Of a stretch of 5,687 nt of DNA, positions 1 through 5,687 are shown piece after piece. Source of the stretch: Bacteroidota bacterium (GTDB lineage: Bacteria; Bacteroidota; Ignavibacteria; UBA10030; UBA6906); contig JAGDMJ010000239.1 in assembly GCA_017860555.1 (NCBI GenBank), positions 1-5,687 on the forward strand. The letters are read 5' to 3'. A program made the position numbers and the translations under genes. Each line of letters opens with the position of its first letter. The stretch's first letter is position 1. The notes beneath the pieces are model-generated. The model ran no database searches. It worked only from the letters and a program-made list of their open reading frames with translations, and was not told where the DNA came from.

Positions 1-281
1 GCGCTCTGGTTGACCACTTGCGAGGCCTCATGCACACCGGTCGGCTGCAGCCGCGAGGCTGGATCAGGCCGGTCCATCGTGGCATCGATCCGGTAGAAGT
101 ATCGCGTGTCCGGGCTGATGTTTTTCAGAGTAATGTTCCAGTAGCCGCGATCGTCCTTCTCCATCGGGAATGTGGCCTCGTGTGGATGGACGATCTTCAG
201 CTCCAGCTGTGCGCGCTGCGGGGCCCAGACCGAAAACGTGCATGTTCCATCGGTGAAAAGCTCCGCTCCAGGCTTCTTCAT
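1..281 (-). CDS. treZ: Malto-oligosyltrehalose trehalohydrolase, N-terminal part (C-terminus outside window)
   Basis: Only the first 93 codons are present; the gene runs off the left edge. TreZ (GH13 family) cleaves maltooligosyl-trehalose made by TreY to release free trehalose in the cytoplasm. The visible part is the N-terminal beta-sandwich (CBM48/early-set-like) domain: an FSVWAP segment near residues 16-21, RGYWNI near 45-50, and then PDPASRLQPTGVHEASQVV near 73-91, which resembles the PDPASRxQPxGVHGxSxVV signature that separates TreZ from branching (GlgB) and debranching (GlgX) enzymes. The ATG at 281 is preceded by GAGG (289-292) with a 7-base spacer. The family is about 600 residues long, so roughly five sixths is missing. 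The catalytic barrel cannot be checked here. The gene follows the DUF892 gene after a likely terminator, so it probably has its own promoter; none was recognised. Confidence 0.87.
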   Translation of the reverse strand, partial: MKKPGAELFTDGTCTFSVWAPQRAQLELKIVHPHEATFPMEKDDRGYWNITLKNISPDTRYFYRIDATMDRPDPASRLQPTGVHEASQVVNQS

Positions 282-323
282 GGGGCTTCCTCGTCAATGG
301 TAATCGCATCGTGCAGGCGGGTC

Positions 324-343
324 TACGGCATGCGTGCGCCGTA
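324..343. repeat. Perfect inverted repeat upstream of treZ
   Basis: Arms TACGGC (324-329) and GCCGTA (338-343) are perfectly complementary around an 8-base centre. The repeat lies about 43-62 bases upstream of the treZ ATG and just downstream (minus strand) of the candidate terminator. It has no U tract in either direction, so it is more likely a protein-binding site or a leader hairpin than a terminator. The role is inferred from position only. Confidence 0.4.
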
Positions 344-353
344 CCGTTGATGA

Positions 354-436
354 GAAACAAAAGGCGTCCCGCCCCTGCCAAAAGAGTCTTCCTCCGAGCC
401 TAACTCCCCCTCCTCTTCAGCAGAACCAGGACGCCT
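354..436 (-). terminator. Long interrupted hairpin with U-rich tail after the DUF892 gene
   Basis: Read on the minus strand, AGGCGTCCTG (436-427) pairs with CGGGACGCCT (371-362), including one G-U pair. Inside it CTGC (423-420) pairs with GCAG (378-375), and AAGAG (417-413) pairs with CTCTT (386-382). The three stems share one axis and are separated by small internal loops, leaving a 26-base apical loop. The base is followed directly by TTTTGTTTC (362-354). It begins 37 bases after the DUF892 stop and ends before treZ, a fitting place for a Rho-independent terminator. The large loop is atypical for a simple intrinsic terminator, so it could instead be a structured 3' end. Confidence 0.5.
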
Positions 437-473
437 GAGATTCGGCGAACCGGGATAGATGTTACATTCCTTC

Positions 474-968
474 CTAGTCCTTCTGCGCCCTCAGATTGAT
501 CTGTCCTTCGGCGAGCCGGTTCAGCTTCTTGTCGGTCTCGCTTTCTTCCTGCAATGACTTCTCAAGGAGCGATGTAGCTTTACCTTCCCCCAACACACGC
601 GCATAGGACCGCGCCGTGCCGTAGGCGGAAATTTCATAGTGCTCGACCCGCTGCGCGGCGGCAATGAGCCCGGCATCGAGAACATCCGGATCCGCATCTT
701 CCGAAATCATCTCCTCACCTTCTTCGAGCAGCCCTTCCATCCCCTTGCACTTCTTCCCTTTCGGGCTCTTGCCCAGACCGTCGAAGATCTCTTCAAGGCG
801 CTTGAGCTGCGCCTGCGTCTGCTCGAGATGCGATTTGAACGCGTTCTGCAATTCGGTCGAGGAAGCAGCCTTTGCCATCTTCGGAAGTGCTTTCGTCACC
901 TGCGTTTCAGCGCTGTAAATATCCTTCAATTGATCGATGAACAGGTCTTTCAACGACCCCATTTCCAT
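474..968 (-). CDS. Ferritin-like DUF892 (YciE/YciF family) protein
   Basis: The 164-residue product is predicted to be a cytoplasmic all-helical four-helix-bundle protein of the DUF892 family (Pfam PF05974), structurally related to ferritins and often found in stress-induced gene sets; its biochemical role is poorly known. Family hallmarks are visible: LKDLFIDQLKDIYSAETQ (6-23), ALPKMAKAASS (27-37), FKSHLEQTQ (44-52), GKKCKGMEGL (71-80) and AAQRVEHYEISAYG (104-117), then a final helix with EKSLQEESETDKKL. E21, E49, E109, H110, E112 and E141/E142 are candidate metal ligands by analogy with ferritin-like folds. The ATG at 968 fits the family length and follows a G-rich stretch (976-981) that may act as a weak Shine-Dalgarno; ATG 962 is an alternative. 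The open frame extends to 1106, but that part overlaps the upstream gene and does not look like the family. It lies 76 bases after the low-complexity gene and may be cotranscribed with it. Confidence 0.92.
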   Translation of the reverse strand: MEMGSLKDLFIDQLKDIYSAETQVTKALPKMAKAASSTELQNAFKSHLEQTQAQLKRLEEIFDGLGKSPKGKKCKGMEGLLEEGEEMISEDADPDVLDAGLIAAAQRVEHYEISAYGTARSYARVLGEGKATSLLEKSLQEESETDKKLNRLAEGQINLRAQKD

Positions 969-1044
969 ATGTTTCCCCCCGCGATAAGAATTAATGGTTT
1001 TGTTGCCCGCTCCGGAGTTCGACTCTGAACCCGTGCCGCCGTTT

Positions 1045-1641
1045 TTATTTGCCGGCGTCTGAGCTTCCACGAGTGTCGGTGTCGCTACCAATGCCTTCTT
1101 GAGCACCGGAACCCGATGAACGTCCGGACGAACTGGATGACCCCTGTTTCATTGTTCCGGACGTGCTGCCCTCGCCCGTCCGATCGTCCCTGTCGGAGCC
1201 GGTCCCGCTCTTGTCAGGATATGTTCCGGATTTGTCATGCGGAGACTGGCCAGGGCGGTCCGTGGAATCGTGCCACATGCCGCTTCCCTGGCGTCCCGTG
1301 GTGTCATGCCACATTCCCGAGCCCTGTTTCCCGGACTCGTTGCGCCATGTCGAGTCGTTGCTGTGCCACGTCGAATCACTGTACGAGCTCGATCCCTGAC
1401 GGGACGTCGTATCATTGTAGATTCCACTGTTGCCGCGCCCCATCTGGCTCGAGGTATCCTGCTGGTACATCCCCGAATCCCGTTTCTGGTCCTGACCACC
1501 GTACAGCGACGTATCCTGGAGTCCTGAACCCCCTTGACGTGAGGAATCGCCGGGCTGATCATACACCTGGGCGGAACCCGGTGCGCGCCAGCCGAGCAAG
1601 GCAAGTGATACACCGGTGATCAACAAGCAAATTCGTTTCAT
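1045..1641 (-). CDS. Secreted low-complexity protein with degenerate SGMWHD-type repeats, unknown function
   Basis: The 198-residue product is not a family I recognise. It begins with a clear Sec signal peptide: MKR, a hydrophobic core near residues 5-18, and a likely cleavage site near 24-25 (GSAQ). There is no lipobox, and the only cysteine (C5) lies in the signal peptide. The rest is rich in Ser, Gly, Asp, Thr, Gln and Arg, with no membrane segment and probably disordered. It contains degenerate repeats of about 12 residues: DSGMYQQDTSS, NSGIYNDTTSRQG, QGSGMWHDTTGR (106-117) and QGSGMWHDSTDR (118-129), plus NDSTW and SYSDSTW variants. The tail is Ser/Gly-rich. The start at 1641 is chosen because AAGGAG (1649-1654) sits 7 bases upstream and the signal peptide begins there; a longer frame to 1749 only adds leader sequence. 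The protein is probably periplasmic or exported. It precedes the DUF892 gene by 76 bases, suggesting a shared transcript. Coding status is well supported by RBS plus signal peptide; function is unknown. Confidence 0.78.
   Translation of the reverse strand: MKRICLLITGVSLALLGWRAPGSAQVYDQPGDSSRQGGSGLQDTSLYGGQDQKRDSGMYQQDTSSQMGRGNSGIYNDTTSRQGSSSYSDSTWHSNDSTWRNESGKQGSGMWHDTTGRQGSGMWHDSTDRPGQSPHDKSGTYPDKSGTGSDRDDRTGEGSTSGTMKQGSSSSSGRSSGSGAQEGIGSDTDTRGSSDAGK
1255..1326 (-). repeat. Tandem 36-bp coding repeat (two 12-residue units)
   Basis: Two adjacent in-frame 36-base units encode QGSGMWHDTTGR and QGSGMWHDSTDR, identical at 10 of 12 residues. They are the best-conserved part of a wider degenerate array spanning roughly 1237-1542, in which [ND]SG[MI][YW] and D[TS][TS] elements recur. 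The DNA of the two units differs at several positions, so this is not a recent exact duplication. Confidence 0.8.
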
Positions 1642-1648
1642 ATCGGTT

Positions 1649-1654
1649 CTCCTT
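1649..1654 (-). promoter_or_regulatory. Ribosome binding site of the low-complexity gene
   Basis: AAGGAG on the minus strand lies 7 bases before the ATG at 1641. It decides this start over the longer open frame that begins at 1749. Confidence 0.8.
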
Positions 1655-1742
1655 ATATGGTGGATAGAGATGACTATCTGTCTACCTGTCTCGCATTCAT
1701 TCCCCTCGTTCAGTCCCCTCCGCAAGACATCTCGGAGAACGC

Positions 1743-1757
1743 CGAACACCAGGTTCG
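1743..1757. repeat. Small perfect inverted repeat CGAAC-N5-GTTCG
   Basis: CGAAC (1743-1747) and GTTCG (1753-1757) are perfect reverse complements around ACCAG. The repeat lies about 100 bases upstream of the low-complexity gene, within the probable leader, and could be an operator half-site pair or a small hairpin. Short repeats of this size can occur by chance. Confidence 0.3.
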
Positions 1758-1761
1758 ATTC

Positions 1762-1791
1762 GGTGGTTCAAGGTGGTTAATTGGTCGTTGG
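1762..1791. repeat. 10-bp-phased GGTGGTT direct repeats
   Basis: GGTGGTTCAA (1762-1771) and GGTGGTTAAT (1772-1781) are adjacent 10-base units, followed by a weaker third unit TGGTCGTTGG (1782-1791). The spacing matches one DNA helical turn, as in binding sites for response regulators of the OmpR/PhoB type. The binding role is inferred from spacing alone. Confidence 0.35.
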
Positions 1792-1831
1792 AGAACAATA
1801 CGGAGATTGGTGTAATTTTGATCTCTTCGCC

Positions 1832-1843
1832 CGTAGAGGGAGG
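1832..1843. repeat. Direct repeat copy 1 (CGTAGAGGGAGG)
   Basis: This 12-base sequence recurs exactly at 1904-1915, 72 bases away in the same orientation. The two copies flank the TATAAT-containing inverted repeat at 1847-1864. A shared regulator-binding site is possible. Confidence 0.5.
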
Positions 1844-1846
1844 TTT

Positions 1847-1864
1847 CTAGATTATACACTCTAG
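1847..1864 (-). promoter_or_regulatory. TATAAT box inside an inverted repeat (candidate promoter/operator)
   Basis: On the minus strand a perfect TATAAT (1856-1851) sits within CTAGA-N8-TCTAG (1847-1851 and 1860-1864). The hexamer 17 bases upstream is AGGGAT, which is not a good -35 element, and no extended TGn motif precedes the -10. If used, transcription would start near 1844 and leave a leader of about 200 bases before the ATG at 1641. The overlap of a -10-like box with a palindrome suggests regulation, but promoter activity is unproven. Confidence 0.4.
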
Positions 1865-1903
1865 TGACATCCCATCCCTGCAGAAAACATGAGGCGATCA
1901 TTG

Positions 1904-1915
1904 CGTAGAGGGAGG
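1904..1915. repeat. Direct repeat copy 2 (CGTAGAGGGAGG)
   Basis: Exact second copy of the 12-base sequence at 1832-1843. It lies upstream (minus strand) of the candidate promoter, whereas copy 1 lies just downstream of it. Confidence 0.5.
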
Positions 1916-1984
1916 GGACAACTATCGACCAGGCCGCTTCCAGGGAGGAGTCGACTGTGACAAGCAGTGCGGCGGGCCACCTGA

Positions 1985-2263
1985 TCAGTATCGGGCGAGG
2001 AAATCTCCCATGGTGAGGATGAGCATGATCAACAGCCAGAGGACGCCGCCGCTGGCGAACACCCAGGTCAACCTGGAGTTGTATTTGACATGCATGAAAT
2101 ACAACACGACGAGCACGGCCTTCGTGACCGCGACGCCCAGTGCAACGAGGACGTTGAATGGACCGAGGTGAAGGAGCGCGACGCCGACGGTAACGGCGAG
2201 AAGCATCATGAGAGCCGCGCCGATCATGTAGTAGGTTTTTTTGGGCAGGATGTGGTTTGACAT
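1985..2263 (-). CDS. ctaF: caa3-type cytochrome c oxidase subunit IV
   Basis: The 92-residue product is a small inner-membrane subunit of the oxidase, thought to help assembly or stability of the complex rather than catalysis. Three hydrophobic segments are visible near residues 12-32, 34-56 and 66-88. The middle one ends in VTKAVLVVLYFMHVKYNSRL, the KAxLVxxYFMH hallmark of the prokaryotic COX4 family, and the length matches that family. The ATG at 2263 overlaps the coxC stop by one base (TGATG), and no clear Shine-Dalgarno precedes it, so translation is probably coupled to coxC. A longer open frame starts at 2392 but only runs through coxC in another frame. This is the last gene of the operon in the window. 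It is also called coxD in some genomes. Confidence 0.92.
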   Translation of the reverse strand: MSNHILPKKTYYMIGAALMMLLAVTVGVALLHLGPFNVLVALGVAVTKAVLVVLYFMHVKYNSRLTWVFASGGVLWLLIMLILTMGDFLARY

Positions 2264-2908
2264 CAGTTTAGCGCTAGATTGATAAGATACAGGAGTGGAA
2301 ACAGGAAGATCCAGACCACGTCCACGAAATGCCAGTAGAGTCCCGAGATCTCCACCGGCGAATAGTACTCCGGTGTGAAACGTCCCCGCCATGCCATAAA
2401 TGTGATCACTCCCACGACGCCGACGCCGATGATCATGTGGAGCGCGTGCACGCCCGTCAGGAGAAAGTAGAGTATGAAATAGATCTCCGCGTGGGCGGCA
2501 TGCGCGGCGGCATCGAACTGGAAGCCCGGGCCCGGGACGAGATGTTCTTCGAACTTGTGCGCGTATTCAAACGCCTTGATCCCAAGGAAGGCCATCCCGA
2601 GCATCATTGTCGCCACCAGCAGCAGCACCGATTCGTTCCTTGAGCCGACCTGCGATGCACGGACGGCGAGCGCCATCGTGAGGCTGCTCGTCAACAGCAC
2701 CGCCGTGTTGATGGCACCGAGCGTTACATCCATATGGTGGCTGGCAAGAGCGAAAGCGTCGGGATAGAGCCACCGGTAGACCGTATACGCCAGAAACATC
2801 CCGCCGAAGAACAGGATCTCCGTCGCCAGGAAGATCCACATGCCCAGGGTCGAAGCCTCGTTCTGCTGCTCCCGGTCGTCGAATTGATGCGCAACCGAAA
2901 CCGTGTGG

Positions 2909-2916
<8 letters not shown>
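2263..2916 (-). CDS. coxC: Cytochrome c oxidase subunit III
   Basis: The 217-residue product is the accessory membrane subunit III of the heme-copper oxidase; it stabilises subunit I and is linked to sustained proton uptake. Five membrane segments are visible near residues 24-46, 66-86, 96-117, 143-172 and 194-214, matching the short five-helix bacterial form. Hallmarks are TLGMWIFLATEILFFGG (23-39), the GIKAFEYAHKFEEHLVPG stretch (112-129) with the conserved membrane Glu E117, and SGLYWHFVDVVWIFLFPLLY near the C-terminus. The start is GTG at 2916, supported by a strong AAGGAGGAGGT (2925-2935) with an 8-base spacer. The gene overlaps the end of coxA by 8 bases. Confidence 0.96.
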
Positions 2917-4542
<1,626 letters not shown>

Positions 4543-4546
<4 letters not shown>

Positions 4547-5493
4547 TCGACACTCCTTAACGCGGTCTCTTGCCCACCGCCCATTGTCTTGATATACTCG
4601 ATAACCTCGTTCACCTGGTCTTCGGTGAGCTGCGTCCGGTACGTTGGCATCAACCGGGGGTAACCCTGGACGATCTTGACCATCGGGTTGATGATCGACT
4701 CCCTGATGTACGCGCGGTCGGCGGTCACCACAGCACCCCCTTCGAGATTCACCTGGCTATTGAAGAGCCCCGCAAGATCGGGCCCTCGTCCTCCCGACTT
4801 GTGGCAGGTGCCGCAACTCAGCTTGCCGTACAGCAGTTCTCCCGACACCGCCATGGATTCGCGGGCCACACCTTGCAGAAGCCAGCGTTCGTATTCCGGG
4901 GGATTCATGACCACGATCTTGCCGATCATTCCGGAATGACTTGTTCCGCAATACTCCGCGCAAAAGAGATGGTACTCTCCCACCTTTGTCGCCTGGAACC
5001 ACTGGCTCGTGTAGCGCCCCGGGAGGACATCCTGCTTGATCCGGAAGGCGGGGATGAAGAAGCTATGGATCACGTCCTGGGACGTCATGGTGAGTTTGAC
5101 GGTACGCCCGAGAGGCACATGGAGTTCGTTGTTCTCCCTGACGCCGTTCGGATGCTGGATCTTCCACATCCATTGCTTGCCGACGACATAGATTTCCAGG
5201 GCGTCCCCGGGAGGTGTCTTCAGATCGAAGTAGACTTTGGCGGCCCATCCGAAGATGCCGAAGCTGATCAGGAGCGGGATGATGATCCAGGTCATTTCCA
5301 GCTTCAGGTAATCCGTGCGGCGGATGACGCGATCCACGGTCCTCCCGCGGCGGTACTTGATCGCGAAATAGATCAGGAGTATGAAGATGAGCAGCGCGAA
5401 AAAGGCGCTGATCGCGAGCAACCCGAAATAGACGGCGTCCACGCGCTGCGCGCTTACCGATGCCTGGTCCGGAAAAAGAGGAAAACTCGACAT
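4543..5493 (-). CDS. coxB: Cytochrome c oxidase subunit II with fused cytochrome c domain (caa3)
   Basis: The 316-residue product accepts electrons and passes them to subunit I. The N-terminus has a FPxQAS-type stretch, then two membrane helices near 20-46 and 67-88, then an exported cupredoxin domain. The conserved aromatic patch is KQWMW (106-110). CuA ligands are H143, C178, E180 (backbone), C182, H186 and M189 (CAEYCGTSHSGM). A class I cytochrome c domain follows, with heme motif CGTCH (227-231) and probable axial Met M282 (RLMPTY). This fusion defines caa3-type oxidases and means a separate soluble cytochrome c need not dock directly at CuA. There is no Shine-Dalgarno. ATG 5493 is 2 bases after the sco stop; an in-frame GTG at 5499 would overlap that stop by 4 bases and add two residues. 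The 3' end overlaps coxA by 4 bases. Confidence 0.97.
4553..4558 (-). promoter_or_regulatory. Ribosome binding site of coxA
   Basis: AAGGAG on the minus strand, 6 bases before the coxA ATG at 4546 and inside the 3' end of coxB, where the stop and start overlap as ATGA. Confidence 0.8.
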
Positions 5494-5495
5494 AG

Positions 5496-5687
5496 TCACT
5501 GCGTTGAGATTGACGGTTGCGCCGCCGGGGTGGCGTTGCTGTCTCCCGGGTTTTCAGACTTCTTTCGTTCGCGGCGAAGCATGACAAGAATGAATCCCCC
5601 CAGCACCAGCAGGGTGATGGCGCCGCTGATCTTCAGAAGGTTCATGACCACCAGGCCGTATTTGCCGGTGGTGGGATCATAATGATA
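5496..5687 (-). CDS. Sco1/SenC-type copper chaperone, C-terminal end only
   Basis: The last 63 codons and the TGA stop of a gene entering from the right edge. The visible protein begins YHYDPTTGKYG, the segment that follows the thioredoxin-like domain in membrane-anchored Sco proteins, then one hydrophobic helix near visible residues 12-37, a basic stretch LRRERKK and a soluble tail of about 20 residues. Sco proteins carry copper (and/or reduce the CuA cysteines) for subunit II assembly, which fits its place directly before coxB, with 2 bases between its stop and the coxB ATG. The CxxxC copper motif and the conserved His lie outside the window, so the call rests on the C-terminal signature and the context. 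Another single-helix oxidase accessory protein is the main alternative. Confidence 0.72.
   Translation of the reverse strand, partial: YHYDPTTGKYGLVVMNLLKISGAITLLVLGGFILVMLRRERKKSENPGDSNATPAAQPSISTQ

Larger units (their letters stand above)
1642..1984. other. Intergenic control region between the oxidase operon and the low-complexity gene
   Basis: This stretch has no convincing gene: the only minus-strand frame (1710-1901, 63 residues) has no Shine-Dalgarno and no recognisable family. It is visibly less GC-rich in its centre than the flanking genes and holds the repeats and promoter-like elements listed separately. It should contain the end of the oxidase transcript and the promoter of the gene starting at 1641. 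Only weak stems (for example GCCGC/GCGGC, without a U tract) were found just after the coxD stop, so no terminator is called. Confidence 0.6.

Noticed and set aside
1..281. Glycogen branching (GlgB) or debranching (GlgX) enzyme instead of TreZ
   Set aside because: These share the N-terminal fold, but the PDPASRLQPTGVH stretch is characteristic of TreZ. The catalytic part outside the window would settle it.
1237..1542. Repeat array as a CRISPR or minisatellite
   Set aside because: The repetition is at protein level, in frame and degenerate at DNA level, with no uniform repeats and spacers.
1642..1749. N-terminal extension of the low-complexity gene up to 1749
   Set aside because: The strong AAGGAG and signal peptide place the start at 1641. 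The extension has no Shine-Dalgarno and would bury the signal peptide inside the protein.
1813..1820. Plus-strand TAATTTTG, matching the Bacteroidota -7 consensus TAnnTTTG
   Set aside because: No plus-strand gene lies downstream, and a single 8-base degenerate match in an AT-richer stretch is expected by chance.
1710..1901. Minus-strand 63-codon frame in the intergenic region
   Set aside because: It has no Shine-Dalgarno, no recognisable motif, and overlaps the promoter-like and repeat elements. It could be a leader peptide, but nothing supports that.
1915..1984. Possible terminator after the oxidase operon (GCCGC/GCGGC and ACTG/CAGT stems)
   Set aside because: The stems are only 4-5 bp, and no U tract follows on the minus strand.
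4570..5682. Plus-strand open frame of 370 codons
   Set aside because: It is antisense to coxB and the sco end, has no recognisable domain or Shine-Dalgarno, and has the composition of a shadow frame.

Overview
The window holds the end of a cytochrome oxidase operon, a small stress-type gene pair and the start of a trehalose-synthesis gene. Every supported gene lies on the minus strand, so transcription runs from right to left. The GC-rich coding sequence, the Shine-Dalgarno starts and the gene set point to an aerobic or facultatively aerobic Gram-negative-type bacterium. The oxidase is a caa3 type with the YSHPxVY signature (A2 subfamily), preceded by a Sco protein with a C-terminal membrane anchor. 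This would fit the Bacteroidota/Ignavibacteriota/Rhodothermota neighbourhood, but other phyla carry similar clusters, so the taxonomic guess is weak.

Right part (5687 to 1985): a tightly packed respiratory operon in the order sco (3' end only), coxB, coxA, coxC, coxD/ctaF. Neighbouring genes overlap by 1 to 8 bases or are separated by at most 2. Subunit II carries both a CuA domain and a C-terminal c-type heme domain, so electrons can enter through the fused heme, pass to CuA, then to heme a and the heme a3/CuB centre of subunit I, where oxygen is reduced. Subunits III and IV are the accessory membrane subunits. Sco proteins usually help deliver copper to CuA.

Middle (1984 to 1642): about 340 bases without a convincing gene. 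They hold a TATAAT box inside an inverted repeat, two identical 12-base direct repeats on either side of it, a small inverted repeat, and 10-bp-phased GGTGGTT repeats. This is probably the control region of the gene that follows. No convincing terminator for the oxidase operon was seen.

Left part (1641 to 1): a secreted, low-complexity protein of 198 residues with degenerate SGMWHD-like repeats and no recognised family; then a ferritin-like DUF892 (YciE/YciF-type) protein; then a long interrupted hairpin with a U-rich tail, a likely terminator; then the first 93 codons of treZ (malto-oligosyltrehalose trehalohydrolase), which leaves the window. The DUF892 protein and trehalose synthesis suggest an osmotic, desiccation or oxidative stress setting, but that is inference from families and proximity. 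The most novel items are the repeat-bearing secreted protein and the structured region upstream of it.
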